64,000 bases of DNA from Micromonospora sp. NBC_01699 (GTDB lineage: Bacteria; Actinomycetota; Actinomycetes; Mycobacteriales; Micromonosporaceae). Of the stretch, positions 1-8,880 are shown piece by piece. Below the pieces are notes generated by a model. It was given only the letters and a program-made list of their open reading frames with translations. It ran no database searches and was not told where the DNA came from. The stretch lies in NCBI RefSeq assembly GCF_036250065.1, contig NZ_CP109199.1:2480001-2544000 (forward strand), written 5' to 3'. A program made the translations under genes and the position numbers. Positions within the stretch are counted from its first letter, which is position 1; each line of letters begins with the position of its first letter.

Positions 1-476
1 TGGCCGCCGGAGATCTCACCCGGCCGCTTGCCGGCCACGTCGGTCACCTCAAGCCGCTCCAACCACTGCGTCGCCCGCCGTTCGGCCTCGCGGCGCCGGA
101 CCCCGTCCAGGCGCAGCGGCAGGGCCACGTTTTCCAGGCAGGTCAGCTCGGGCACCAGTTGGCCGAACTGGAAGACGAAGCCGAACTCGCCCCGGCGCAG
201 CGCGCTGCGCTCGCCGTCGGACATCGCGGACAGCTCCCGGTCCCGGTAGCGGACCTGCCCGGAGTCGGGGCGGACGATCCCGGCCAGGCAGTGCAGCAGG
301 GTGGACTTGCCGGATCCGGACGCACCCATCACGGCCACCGTCTCGCCGGCCCGTACGGTGATCGACGCTCCGTCCAGGGCCGGCGTCGGCCCGTACGTCT
401 TGTGCAGGTCGAGGCCGACCAGCAGTGGCTCGGTGGGGTCGGCGGCCCGCCGGTCGGGGCCTGTTCCGGCGGTCAT
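1..476 (-). CDS. ABC transporter ATP-binding protein, MacB/LolD type (partial)
   Basis: The N-terminal 158 residues of an ATPase are present; the C-terminus lies outside the window. It shows Walker A (GASGSGKST, about residues 51-59), a Q-loop within FVFQFGQ, and the start of the signature (EISGG) at the window edge. This pattern fits the lipoprotein-export/macrolide-type family that pairs with FtsX-like permeases. The ATG overlaps the PadR stop as ATGA, so the two are translationally coupled, and the PadR protein probably controls this exporter. Substrate unknown. Confidence 0.9.
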   Translation of the reverse strand, partial: MTAGTGPDRRAADPTEPLLVGLDLHKTYGPTPALDGASITVRAGETVAVMGASGSGKSTLLHCLAGIVRPDSGQVRYRDRELSAMSDGERSALRRGEFGFVFQFGQLVPELTCLENVALPLRLDGVRRREAERRATQWLERLEVTDVAGKRPGEISGG

Positions 477-997
477 GTGCGCACCGTCGCGGCGAGTTGG
501 TCGAGGCGGGCGGTGGTCAGCTCCAGCCAGCGCAGGTCGGCTTCCAGGTGGAACAGGGCGTGGTCGCAGATGAGCTGGTCGGACAGGTCGCCGCCGAGTT
601 TGCGCTGGGTGAGTTCGCGCATCAGGCGCAGGTGTTCGGCCCGCTGCACGTCGAGGATCTCGGCCGCGTTGCGTTCGGTCAGCAGGGCGAGCAGGACCTT
701 GGTGTAGAGGGTGCTTTGCAGGTACAGGTCGGGCTTCTCCGGGCTGGCCAGCCAGGTCTGCACGTCGGTCACGCCGGACGCGGTGACCGCGTACCGCTTG
801 CGTTCGGGGCCCTCGCCCGGTTCGACGCCGTCGACCTCGACCAGGCCGCTTTTCAGTAGCCGGGCCAGGGTCGAGTAGACCTGGCCGTAGTGCAGCGGAC
901 GGCCGTGTCCGAACCGTTCGTCGTAGGCCCGCTTGAGGTCGTAGCCGTGGCGGGGGCGGGACTCCAGGAGCCCGAGGAAGGTCTGCCCGATTGACAT
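473..997 (-). CDS. PadR family transcriptional regulator
   Basis: 174 residues. The N-terminal winged helix (about residues 1-80, with GHGRPLHYGQVYSTLARL as recognition region) is followed by a Vir_C-like helical dimerisation tail rich in Leu and Arg. PadR proteins usually repress adjacent efflux or ABC genes and respond to small ligands. I chose ATG at 997 rather than GTG at 1006 because a TAGAGT -10-like box lies exactly 7 bases upstream of 997, as expected for a leaderless mRNA. Downstream it overlaps the ABC ATPase by 4 bases. Confidence 0.9.
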   Translation of the reverse strand: MSIGQTFLGLLESRPRHGYDLKRAYDERFGHGRPLHYGQVYSTLARLLKSGLVEVDGVEPGEGPERKRYAVTASGVTDVQTWLASPEKPDLYLQSTLYTKVLLALLTERNAAEILDVQRAEHLRLMRELTQRKLGGDLSDQLICDHALFHLEADLRWLELTTARLDQLAATVRT

Positions 998-1004
998 GCG
1001 GAGC

Positions 1005-1036
1005 ACTCTACACCACGTGTATACCTGGCATGTATA
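1005..1036 (-). promoter_or_regulatory. Candidate padR promoter and operator
   Basis: On the minus strand TAGAGT (1005-1010) sits 7 bases before the padR ATG. Just upstream is an inverted repeat TATAC-N7-GTATA (1020-1036), inside the expected -35/-10 spacer. Its placement suits autorepression by PadR, whose known operators are short interrupted palindromes. No clear -35 hexamer is seen. Confidence 0.45.
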
Positions 1037-1096
1037 GCGTCTGACCTGGGGTGATGCTTGTGCTCACCCGCTGCTTTTGGTGGAAGTGAGCAGTCG

Positions 1097-1112
1097 TTAA
1101 CATTTACGACAT
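1097..1112 (+). promoter_or_regulatory. Possible GlnR-like half-site upstream of urtA
   Basis: TTAAC-N6-GACAT matches most of the actinobacterial GlnR half-site pattern gTnAC-N6-GaAAc; a weaker second pair follows at 1119-1135. It lies about 75 bases before the urtA ATG in a relatively AT-rich stretch. GlnR is known to control nitrogen-source genes in actinobacteria, but the match here is partial. Confidence 0.3.
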
Positions 1113-1186
1113 CGATGTACTCAGATTCATGAAATCCCTGGTTCCTACGGTGGCGGCACTCCGACACCGACTCGAAGGGGACCCGG

Positions 1187-2404
1187 ATGGCACGAGGGTT
1201 GCGCGACCGGCTAGCCGCTCTTTGTATATTGTCGACATTTCTACTGACCGCGGGCTGTGTCGAGGATCCCGGCAGCTCGGCCGGTGACTCGGCCACCATC
1301 AAGGTCGGCATCCTGCACTCGCTCAGCGGCACGATGGCGATCAGCGAGGTGACCGTACGGGACGCGGAGCTGCTCGCGATCGAGGAGATCAACGCGGCCG
1401 GGGGCGTACTCGGCAAGAAGATCGAGCCGGTGGTCGAGGACGGCGCCTCGGACTGGCCCACCTTTGCCGAGAAGGCGCAGAAGCTGATCTCGCAGGACAA
1501 GGTCGCCACCGTCTTCGGCGGCTGGACCTCGGCCAGTCGCAAGGCGATGCTGCCGGTGTTCGAGCGCAACAAGGCGCTGCTCTGGTACCCGGTGCAGTAC
1601 GAGGGGCTCGAAAGCTCCCCGTACATCTTCTACACCGGGGCGACCACCAACCAGCAGATCGTGCCCGGCCTGGACTACCTCGCCGAACAGGGCAAGAAGA
1701 AAATCTTCCTGGTCGGCAGCGACTACGTCTTCCCGCGCACCGCAAACAAGATCATCAAGGCGTACGCGGCCGCGAACGGGATGGAGATCCTCGGCGAGGA
1801 GTACACCCCGCTCGGCCACACCGAGTACAGCACCGTGGTCAACAAGCTCCAGCAGGCCAAGCCGGACGCCGTTTTCAACACCCTCAACGGGGACAGCAAC
1901 GTCGCCTTCTTCAAGCAGCTGCGCAGCGCCGGCATCACCGCGCAGACCATGCCCACGGTCTCGGTCAGCGTCGCCGAGGAGGAGGTCGTCGGCATCGGCG
2001 CGGACAACGTCGCCGGTCACCTGGTCGCCTGGAACTACTACCAGACCACCACCGGCGCCCGTAACGACACCTTCGTCAAGGCGTTCAAGGCCAAGTACGG
2101 CGCCGCGAAGGTCACCTCCGACCCGATGGAGGCCGGCTACAACGCCGTCCACCTCTGGGCCGAGGCGGTCAAGAAGGCCGGCAGTGTCGACGTCGCGGCG
2201 GTCAAGGCGGCGGCCGGCGGCATCACCCTCGACGCGCCCGAGGGCACCGTCACCATCGACGGCGAGAACCAGCACGTCTTCAAGACCGCCAGGATCGGGC
2301 TGGTCCAGCCGGACGGGCAGATCAAGGAGGTCTGGAACTCCGGCAAGCCGATCAAGCCAGACCCGTACCTCAAGGGCTATCCCTGGGCCAGCGGGCTGTC
2401 CTGA
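1187..2404 (+). CDS. urtA: Urea ABC transporter substrate-binding lipoprotein UrtA
   Basis: 405 residues. A lipobox (LLTAGC, Cys at about residue 24) ends the signal peptide, so the protein is a membrane-anchored extracytoplasmic lipoprotein. The body has the type I periplasmic-binding fold of the amide/urea subgroup ([41 protein letters not shown]). UrtA captures urea for the UrtBC channel. ATG at 1187 follows AAGGGG at 1174-1179. It is first of five same-strand urt genes; together with the urease operon it gives urea uptake plus hydrolysis. Confidence 0.96.
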   Translation: MARGLRDRLAALCILSTFLLTAGCVEDPGSSAGDSATIKVGILHSLSGTMAISEVTVRDAELLAIEEINAAGGVLGKKIEPVVEDGASDWPTFAEKAQKLISQDKVATVFGGWTSASRKAMLPVFERNKALLWYPVQYEGLESSPYIFYTGATTNQQIVPGLDYLAEQGKKKIFLVGSDYVFPRTANKIIKAYAAANGMEILGEEYTPLGHTEYSTVVNKLQQAKPDAVFNTLNGDSNVAFFKQLRSAGITAQTMPTVSVSVAEEEVVGIGADNVAGHLVAWNYYQTTTGARNDTFVKAFKAKYGAAKVTSDPMEAGYNAVHLWAEAVKKAGSVDVAAVKAAAGGITLDAPEGTVTIDGENQHVFKTARIGLVQPDGQIKEVWNSGKPIKPDPYLKGYPWASGLS

Positions 2405-2432
2405 CCGGCGGCGACGGGAGGAGGAGTCACCG

Positions 2433-3314
2433 GTGGCGACACTCAACCAACTGGTCATCGGCGCCAGCATCGGCGCGGTGCTGCTGCTGATCGCGCTCGG
2501 GCTGACCTTCACGTTCGGCCAGATGGGCGTCATCAACATGGCCCACGGCGAGTTCATCATGGCCGGCGCGTACACCGCGTACCTGCTGCAACCGGTGTTC
2601 GGGGCACAGGCGGTGCCGGCCGCCATCCCGGTCGCGTTCCTGGTCGGCGGGCTGCTCGGGCTGGTCCTCGAACGGCTGGCCATCCGGCACTTCTACGGCC
2701 GCCCACTGGATACCCTGCTGCTCACCTGGGGCGTCAGCCTGGTCCTGCAACAGGTGGCCCGGGACATCTTCGGCGCCCCCAACGTCCAGGTACGCGCACC
2801 CGGCTGGCTCACCGGCGGACTGGACCTCGGCGGCGTACGGCTGCCGTACAACCGGATCTTCATCATGCTGCTCGCCGCCGCCTGCGTGGTCGGCATCTGG
2901 GCCTACCTGACCCGGCTGCGACACGGCCGGCGGATGCGCGCGGTGATGCAGAACCGGCAGCTCGCCGAGGTCAGCGGCGTCGCCACCGGACGGGTCGACC
3001 AGCTCACCTTCTTCATCGGCTCGGGCCTGGCCGGGGTCGCCGGGGTGGCGCTGACGCTGATCGGCCCGGTCGGCCCGACCCTGGGCACCAACTACATCGT
3101 GGACGCGTTCCTGGTGGTGGTGGCCGGCGGGCTCGGCCAACTGCGCGGGGCGGTGATCGCCGCGTTCGCGCTCGGCATTCTGAACAGCTTCGTCGAGTTC
3201 TGGGTCGACAACGGCGCCAGCTTCGCCAAGGTGGTGCTGTTCGCGGTGATCATCGCCTTTCTCCAGTTCCGGCCGCAGGGCATGTTCGTGGTCCGGACCA
3301 GGGGGCTGGCATGA
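2433..3314 (+). CDS. urtB: Urea ABC transporter permease UrtB
   Basis: 293 residues with about eight to nine hydrophobic segments and the branched-chain/urea permease signature (FGQMGVINMAHGEFIMAGAY near the N-terminus). GTG at 2433 is preceded by a strong GGAGGAGG site; the reading frame is open further upstream, but there it only shadows the end of urtA. The stop overlaps urtC (ATGA). It is the LivH-like half of the membrane channel. Confidence 0.95.
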   Translation: MATLNQLVIGASIGAVLLLIALGLTFTFGQMGVINMAHGEFIMAGAYTAYLLQPVFGAQAVPAAIPVAFLVGGLLGLVLERLAIRHFYGRPLDTLLLTWGVSLVLQQVARDIFGAPNVQVRAPGWLTGGLDLGGVRLPYNRIFIMLLAAACVVGIWAYLTRLRHGRRMRAVMQNRQLAEVSGVATGRVDQLTFFIGSGLAGVAGVALTLIGPVGPTLGTNYIVDAFLVVVAGGLGQLRGAVIAAFALGILNSFVEFWVDNGASFAKVVLFAVIIAFLQFRPQGMFVVRTRGLA

Positions 3315-4486
3315 GCGCCCCGACGGTCCCCGGCACCGGCAACGGGTGGCGGGGCCGGCTCGGCGGACCGCTGCTCTTCCTCGTGGTGGCCCTGCTGTTC
3401 CTGGCCGCGCCGAACCTGCTCTCGCCGTTCCGGCTGGACCTGCTCGGCAAGTACCTCTGCTTCGCCATCGTCGCCGTCGGCATCGCCCTGGCCTGGGGGC
3501 GCGGCGGCATGCTCACCCTCGGCCAGGGCGTCTTCTTCGGCCTCGGCGGCTACGCCATGGGCATGCACCTCAAACTGCGCGAGGCCGGGCCGGGCGGGCT
3601 GCCCGACTTCATGATCTGGAGCGGGGTGGAGAGCCTGCCGGCGATCTGGCGGCCGTTCGCCAACCCGGTCTTCGCGATCGCCATGGCGGTGCTGCTGCCG
3701 GTGACCGTGGCGGTCCTGCTCGGCCTGCTGGTCTTCCGCCAGCGGGTCCGGGGCGCCTACTTCGCCGTACTGTCCCAGGCCCTGGCGGCGGCGTTCGTCA
3801 TCCTGCTGGTCGGTCAACAGGGCCTGACCGGTGGCACCAACGGGCTGACCAACTTCCAGTTCTTCTTCGGCCTCGACCTCTACGACCCGGCCGACAAACG
3901 GCTGCTCTACCTGGTGGTGGTGCTGGTGCTCGGGGTGACGTTCCTGGTCGCCTGGCAACTGAGCCACAGCCGGTTCGGCAAACTGCTGGTCGCGATCCGC
4001 GACGGCGAGGACCGGGTACGTTTCCTCGGCTACGACCCGGCCGTGGTCAAGACCATCACGTTCGCCATCTCGGCCGGCATGGCCGGGCTCGCCGGCGCCC
4101 TGTTCGTGCCCATGGTCGGTCTGCTCAGCCCGGCCAACCTGGGCATCGTCGCCTCCCTCGAACTGCTCGTCGGGGTGGCCATCGGCGGTCGCTACTCGCT
4201 GGCCGGGGCGGTCGGCGGGGCGCTGCTGGTGAACTACGCCAAGACCGTCTTCAGCGAGGAGTCGGCCGACAACTGGATCTACCTACAGGGCGCCATGTTC
4301 ATCGCGGTGATGATCTGGGCCCCGCGCGGACTCGCCGGACTGCTCGCCGACGGGCGGGCGGCGGTGAACCGACGGAGGCGTACCCGATCTCCGGTGGCGG
4401 ACGACCAGCCGGCGGGGGCCGCGGACCCGCCGGTGGCGACCACGCCGCCCGCCTCGGCGCCCGAACCGAGCGAGGTGGCGAGATGA
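3311..4486 (+). CDS. urtC: Urea ABC transporter permease UrtC
   Basis: 391 residues; LivM-like permease with multiple membrane helices and the conserved GRGGMLTLGQGVFFGLGGY stretch. The last 40 or so residues are a hydrophilic Pro/Ala-rich cytoplasmic tail. It overlaps urtB by 4 bases and urtD by 4 bases, so stoichiometric translation is likely. It forms the transmembrane channel with UrtB. Confidence 0.95.
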   Translation: MSAPTVPGTGNGWRGRLGGPLLFLVVALLFLAAPNLLSPFRLDLLGKYLCFAIVAVGIALAWGRGGMLTLGQGVFFGLGGYAMGMHLKLREAGPGGLPDFMIWSGVESLPAIWRPFANPVFAIAMAVLLPVTVAVLLGLLVFRQRVRGAYFAVLSQALAAAFVILLVGQQGLTGGTNGLTNFQFFFGLDLYDPADKRLLYLVVVLVLGVTFLVAWQLSHSRFGKLLVAIRDGEDRVRFLGYDPAVVKTITFAISAGMAGLAGALFVPMVGLLSPANLGIVASLELLVGVAIGGRYSLAGAVGGALLVNYAKTVFSEESADNWIYLQGAMFIAVMIWAPRGLAGLLADGRAAVNRRRRTRSPVADDQPAGAADPPVATTPPASAPEPSEVAR

Positions 4487-5250
4487 CCGAACTGCTCCGG
4501 GTACGCGGGCTGAACGTCACCTTCTCCGGCTTCCGGGCCATCACCGATCTCGACTTCACCGTCGCCGCCGGTGAGCTGCGTTTCCTGATCGGGCCCAACG
4601 GCGCCGGCAAGACCACCCTGATCGATGTGATCACCGGGCTGACCAGGCCGGCGTCCGGCTCGGTCACCTTCGACGGCACCGAACTCGTCGGCCGGCGCGA
4701 GCACCGGATCGTCCGGCTCGGGGTCGGGCGCACCTTCCAGACCTCGGTTGTCTTCGAGGAACTGTCGGTGCTGGAGAACCTCGACCTCGCGGCCAGCTTC
4801 CGGCGCCCACTCGGCGCCCTGCTGCGCCGCCGCCGGGGCACCTCCGACGAGGTCGCCGCGGCCCTGGAGACGACCGGGCTGGCCGATCTCGCGCACCGGC
4901 CGGCCGGCGTGCTCTCGCACGGCCAACGGCAGTGGCTGGAGATCGGCATGCTGGTCGTCCAGCGGCCGAGCCTGCTGCTGCTGGACGAGCCGGTGGCCGG
5001 GATGAGCCGGCCGGAACGGGAACGTACCGGGGAGCTGTTGCAGGAGGTGGCCCGGGAACACACCGTGATCGTGATCGAGCACGACATGGAGTTCCTGCGC
5101 CGGTTCGCCAGCACCGTCAGCGTGCTGCACGAGGGCCGGCTGCTCTGCGAGGGGACGGTGGCGCAGGTGCAGGCCGATCCCCGGGTGCAGGAGGTCTACC
5201 TCGGCCGTACCCGTAAGGAGAGCACCGAGCTGATCAAGGAGGCGGGTTAG
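4483..5250 (+). CDS. urtD: Urea ABC transporter ATP-binding protein UrtD
   Basis: 255 residues, the LivG-type ATPase. Walker A GPNGAGKTT, signature LSHGQRQ (His instead of the second Gly, usual in UrtD), Walker B LLLLDEPVAGM, and an H-loop in VIEHDMEF. Start ATG at 4483 overlaps the urtC stop; urtE follows with no gap. Confidence 0.95.
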   Translation: MTELLRVRGLNVTFSGFRAITDLDFTVAAGELRFLIGPNGAGKTTLIDVITGLTRPASGSVTFDGTELVGRREHRIVRLGVGRTFQTSVVFEELSVLENLDLAASFRRPLGALLRRRRGTSDEVAAALETTGLADLAHRPAGVLSHGQRQWLEIGMLVVQRPSLLLLDEPVAGMSRPERERTGELLQEVAREHTVIVIEHDMEFLRRFASTVSVLHEGRLLCEGTVAQVQADPRVQEVYLGRTRKESTELIKEAG

Positions 5251-5949
5251 TTGCTGCGGGTGTCGGGACTGGACGTCGCGTACGGTCGGGCGCAGGCCCT
5301 GTTCGGGGTGGACCTGTGGGCGCCCGGCGGCTCGCTGGTCTGCGTGATGGGGCGCAACGGGGTCGGCAAGACCACCCTGCTCAAGGCGATCATGGGGGTG
5401 CTGCCGGCGAAGAACGGCAAGATCGAGTTCGGCGACCGGGACATCACCCGGCTCAAGACCCACGAGCGGGTACGCCTCGGCCTCGGCTACGTGCCGCAGG
5501 GGCACGAGACCTTCCCCCAGCTCACCGTCTGGGAGAACCTCCAGGTGGCGCTGGAGGCGTCGCCCAAGGGCGGCGACAAGAGCGCGGTGGACGAGGCACT
5601 GGACCTCTTCCCGGCCCTGCCACCGCTGCTGCGCCGCCGGGCCGGTTTCCTCTCCGGCGGGCAGCAACAGCAACTCGCGATCGCGCGGGCCCTGGTCACC
5701 CGCCCGAAGATGCTGCTGCTGGACGAGCCGACCGAGGGCATCCAACCGTCGATCATCCTGGAGATCGAGGCCGCCATCGAGCGGCTGCACAACGAGTTGG
5801 GACTGGCGATCCTGCTGGTCGAGCAGTACCTCGAACTGGCCCTGCGGATCGCCGACCGGTTCGTCATCCTCGACGCCGGCGAGGTGGCCCGTGCGGGCGA
5901 GCGCGCAGACCTCCGGGACGAGTCCGTGCACCGGCTGCTCGCCGTCTAG
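5251..5949 (+). CDS. urtE: Urea ABC transporter ATP-binding protein UrtE
   Basis: 232 residues, the LivF-type ATPase. Walker A GRNGVGKTT, signature LSGGQQQQ, Walker B MLLLDEPTEG with the IQPSII motif typical of UrtE, H-loop region LLVEQYLE. TTG at 5251 directly follows the urtD stop, with AAGGAGG about 6 bases before it. Last gene of the urt operon; a strong hairpin follows. Confidence 0.94.
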   Translation: MLRVSGLDVAYGRAQALFGVDLWAPGGSLVCVMGRNGVGKTTLLKAIMGVLPAKNGKIEFGDRDITRLKTHERVRLGLGYVPQGHETFPQLTVWENLQVALEASPKGGDKSAVDEALDLFPALPPLLRRRAGFLSGGQQQQLAIARALVTRPKMLLLDEPTEGIQPSIILEIEAAIERLHNELGLAILLVEQYLELALRIADRFVILDAGEVARAGERADLRDESVHRLLAV

Positions 5950-5951
5950 CG

Positions 5952-5997
5952 GCGGATCGGGGCGGTCGCGCCGTACGGGACGGCCGCCCCGATCCGC
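5952..5997. terminator. Bidirectional hairpin between urtE and the SGNH hydrolase gene
   Basis: Perfect 14-bp arms (GCGGATCGGGGCGG at 5952-5965 and its complement at 5984-5997) separated by 18 bases, which themselves can pair further. There is no U-tract, as is common in high-GC actinobacteria. It sits between convergent genes and can serve both. Confidence 0.75.
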
Positions 5998-6003
5998 AAC
6001 GTG

Positions 6004-6843
6004 CTACCAGCCGAAGCCGGCGGCGTACGTGACGTTGGCCAGCACCTGCTGACCGGCGGCGTTCGGGTGGAAGTAGTCCCAGCCGGAGATCTGGTTCAAC
6101 GCGAACGGATAGTTGAACACCACGTTGTTGTCGAACGTGCAGTTGCCCCCGTACGCGGCACACGCCTGGGCGAGCTGGGTGTTGTAGTCGACCACGCGCT
6201 GCCGTACCCGACTGCGCCGGTCCACGTCGGCCTGGGCGTTCGAGGTCGGGTTGGCCAACATCGACTGGCAGATGCCAAACAGCGACCAGGCCGTACGGGC
6301 ACTCGCACTGCCCCGGCCGACCGACCAGAGCCGCTGGATGTCCGGCACGCTGATCACGAACACCCGCGCACCGGGCAGACCCGACTTCAGCCGGTTGAGC
6401 GCCGCGTCGACGTTCGCCCGGTAGGTGCCGACCGGCGTCATGGTCGACTCGGAGCCGGTGCAGATGTCGTTGGCGCCGATCAGCACGGTGACGTACTGGA
6501 CGCCACGGGCGACCGCGCTGTTGGCCTGACCGAGCAGGTCCGAGGAGTCGGCCCCGGTCGCGGACTCGTTGTAGTTGCGTCCGTTGATGGCCGGGTTGGT
6601 GGCCCGCAGGCGCAGGTAGTGGGAGTTCACCGACGAGTCGTCGCCGGTGCTGAACGAGCGCGAGGTGCAGTCGACGTACCAGCCGCAGGCGTTGAAGCCG
6701 CGGGTGATCGAATCGCCGAGACTGGACATCGAGGCCGGCGGGGGGCCGGGGTCGGCGGCGGCGGGGACGGCGCCGACGACGACCGAGCCGACCAGTACGG
6801 CGAGGGCGGTGAGCAGGGACAGGGTGCGTCGGGACAGGGACAT
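6004..6843 (-). CDS. Secreted SGNH/GDSL hydrolase
   Basis: 279 residues. A Sec signal peptide (about residues 1-30, SRR then a hydrophobic core ending in PAAA) precedes an SGNH hydrolase domain: block I LGDSITRG (Ser45), block III GANDI, and a C-terminal DYFHP carrying the Asp/His pair. Several Cys residues suggest disulfides, as in secreted Streptomyces-type lipase/esterases. ATG at 6843 has GGAGG upstream; a longer frame extends 31 codons further but would bury the signal peptide. Substrate (lipid ester or acetylated glycan) is not determinable. Confidence 0.9.
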   Translation of the reverse strand: MSLSRRTLSLLTALAVLVGSVVVGAVPAAADPGPPPASMSSLGDSITRGFNACGWYVDCTSRSFSTGDDSSVNSHYLRLRATNPAINGRNYNESATGADSSDLLGQANSAVARGVQYVTVLIGANDICTGSESTMTPVGTYRANVDAALNRLKSGLPGARVFVISVPDIQRLWSVGRGSASARTAWSLFGICQSMLANPTSNAQADVDRRSRVRQRVVDYNTQLAQACAAYGGNCTFDNNVVFNYPFALNQISGWDYFHPNAAGQQVLANVTYAAGFGW

Positions 6844-6970
6844 GGGGGCCTCCGGATCACGGTTGCCTGGTGGTGGCGGATACGGGTGCCGCGAGCATAT
6901 AGACCGAGATCGTTGTACACAATGTGCTGGCGGCACCCGTGAGGGCCCGCCCGGGTGGTGATCCGGCAGC

Positions 6971-7648
6971 TCAGTCCACCCGGCTGGGCTCGGCCGCCGC
7001 GCCGTCGCCGGACGGCAGTCGCGTCGGGGCGAGCCGGGCGCTGATCGCCACCACCAACGGCCAGATCGACTCGGTCCCGGCGGCGAACCGCTCGGTCAGC
7101 CCGATCCACGGACCACGGCTGAACATCTCCACGCCGAACCAGACGCAGAGCCCGATCGGGATCAGGCTGGCGAGGATCGCCGCCGGTCGGCGTACCACCC
7201 AGGGGCGGCGGGAGCCCGGCGATCCGGGGTCGGCCCAGGTCGGCCAGAACCGGTTGCGCAGCGCCACCGCGGACGCCACCGGCCAGAGGGCGAGCGCGAC
7301 GAAGGCGGTCCCGGCGACGAAGGCGTGCTCACCCGACCCGCCGTTCTCCGGCTGCGGAAACAGGGCCACCAGGCCGGTGGCGATCCCGCCGAGGGAGAGC
7401 AGGATCCGGCCCAGCACCCCGACCACCACCAACCCGGCCGCGGTGACCAGGTAACACGCCCCGGCGGCGGCCAGGCCGAGCTGCATGATCCACGGGTCGG
7501 TCGCGCCGGGCCCGGCCAGCACGCTGATGGTGTCGAACACCGGGTCGTAGTGATCGGGTTGGCGCGCCGCCCCGGCGGTCCAACCGCCGATCAGAAAGAA
7601 CGGGGCACCGATGGCGGAGAGTAGGGCCCACCACGGCACCGGTCGCAT
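6971..7648 (-). CDS. DUF998 family integral membrane protein
   Basis: 225 residues with about six hydrophobic segments. The N-terminal SAIGAPFFLIGGWTAGA and the YDPVFDTISVLAG motif match the DUF998 family of small membrane proteins of unknown function. A hydrophilic insert (about residues 135-150) separates the last two segments and the C-terminus is polar. It stands alone, same strand as the neighbours but not overlapping them. Confidence 0.8.
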   Translation of the reverse strand: MRPVPWWALLSAIGAPFFLIGGWTAGAARQPDHYDPVFDTISVLAGPGATDPWIMQLGLAAAGACYLVTAAGLVVVGVLGRILLSLGGIATGLVALFPQPENGGSGEHAFVAGTAFVALALWPVASAVALRNRFWPTWADPGSPGSRRPWVVRRPAAILASLIPIGLCVWFGVEMFSRGPWIGLTERFAAGTESIWPLVVAISARLAPTRLPSGDGAAAEPSRVD

Positions 7649-7724
7649 TCGGTCACCGTACTGCGGAGCATCGGTGCAGGTCCGGCGATTGCGGACGGTC
7701 GGCGAGCCCCACCGGTAGGCACCA

Positions 7725-8048
7725 TCAGTGACGCGCGCCCAGCTCCAGTGCCGCGACTCCGGCGATCACCAGCACCAGTCCGCCGACCTGGATCCAGGTG
7801 AGGCTGTCACCGAGGAACGCGGCGCCGATCACCGCGACCAGGGCCACCCCGATCGCCGACCAGACCCCGTACGCCACACCGACCGGCATGCCGCGCTTGA
7901 GCACCTCGGCGAGCAGCGCGAACGCGATGACGTAGCCGACCACGACGATGATCGACGGCACCAGCTTCGAGAACCCCTCGGAGATCCGCAGCGCGATCGT
8001 CGCGGTCACCTCACTGAGGATCGCGATGCCCAACAAGATCCACATCAT
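7725..8048 (-). CDS. SMR family multidrug/quaternary-ammonium efflux protein
   Basis: 107 residues, four membrane helices, the standard size for small multidrug resistance proteins. The essential membrane Glu of helix 1 is at residue 13 (AILSEVTATIALR), and the helix 2-3 loop contains the family signature VAYGVWSAIG. It acts as a dimer exchanging protons for cationic compounds. The start has GGGGGGAC upstream; an ATG ATG doublet leaves the exact first codon open. Confidence 0.92.
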   Translation of the reverse strand: MMWILLGIAILSEVTATIALRISEGFSKLVPSIIVVVGYVIAFALLAEVLKRGMPVGVAYGVWSAIGVALVAVIGAAFLGDSLTWIQVGGLVLVIAGVAALELGARH

Positions 8049-8071
8049 CCGCGTCCCCCCGGTTCCGGCCT

Positions 8072-8096
8072 CGAACGCGAACCCTATGCGCGTTCG
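8072..8096. promoter_or_regulatory. Palindrome upstream of the SMR gene
   Basis: CGAACGCG-N9-CGCGTTCG, perfect 8-bp arms, 24 bases upstream of the SMR start. On the minus strand the spacer contains TAGGGT, a -10-like box. This arrangement suits a repressor operator, but no regulator gene is adjacent. Confidence 0.35.
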
Positions 8097-8124
8097 CGTA
8101 CCCGCCGACGGGAAGCCCCCCGAT

Positions 8125-8880
8125 TCACCGCTGCGCCGACATCGCCTGCTCGTGCAGGGCGCGACGGATCACGGCGAGGTCGGTGCCGGCCGCGCTGACC
8201 TGCACCCCCGGCCCGCCGGCCAACGGCATCCGAGCCGCGTACGCCCCGACCGGCGCCGCCGCCGGCACCCCGCTCACCGCCCACTCCGGCTCGACCCGCA
8301 GCAGTGTCCCGACGACCGACGCACCGCCGAGCACGGCCGACCCCGCCCAGCCCGGCGAACCCTGCCCCACCGCCAGGGCGTTGCGCAGCAGCGTACGGCC
8401 GGCGTACCAGACGCTGGTGTCGATCCGTACGTCACCGACCCGCTCGCCGTGCCGCCCACAGACCAGTTCCTCGCGCCAGACCAGGGCCGCGCCGTCCGCC
8501 AGCGTCACCATCGAACGGGACAGGTGATCACAGCGGGCCGCCCCGATCAGCGGCTCGGGCAGCCAGCGCAGCCGCCCGCCCGCGCCGACCCGGGCGGCCA
8601 CGTCCAGCCGGGACTGCCCGCCGGTCGCCCCCGGCAACGCCAGCGACGCCGCCACCGTCCGTACGCACAGCAGCGCCCCGGCACCGACCTCGATCTCGAT
8701 CCGCAACCGGTCCCCGCCCAGCGGTCCGGCCGCGCCGCCGACCAGGTGCACCTGCACCTCACCCGGTTCGCCGTCGGGCACGGTACGCCGCAGCAGCAGC
8801 GGGGCCTCCCCGCGCAGCTCGGTCAGCCTGGTTCTGCCCGAGCCGTCCACCCCTGCCACGATCCGGGCAACCGCCCGCAT
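8125..8880 (-). CDS. ureD: Urease accessory protein UreD
   Basis: 251 residues, close to the usual UreD/UreH length. It contains the family's QVHLVGGAAGPLGGDRLRIEI stretch and the conserved WLPEPLIG and R-x-D-T regions. UreD binds apo-urease and, with UreF and UreG, delivers nickel and CO2. ATG at 8880 shares one base with the ureG stop (TGATG). Last gene of the operon. Confidence 0.92.
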   Translation of the reverse strand: MRAVARIVAGVDGSGRTRLTELRGEAPLLLRRTVPDGEPGEVQVHLVGGAAGPLGGDRLRIEIEVGAGALLCVRTVAASLALPGATGGQSRLDVAARVGAGGRLRWLPEPLIGAARCDHLSRSMVTLADGAALVWREELVCGRHGERVGDVRIDTSVWYAGRTLLRNALAVGQGSPGWAGSAVLGGASVVGTLLRVEPEWAVSGVPAAAPVGAYAARMPLAGGPGVQVSAAGTDLAVIRRALHEQAMSAQR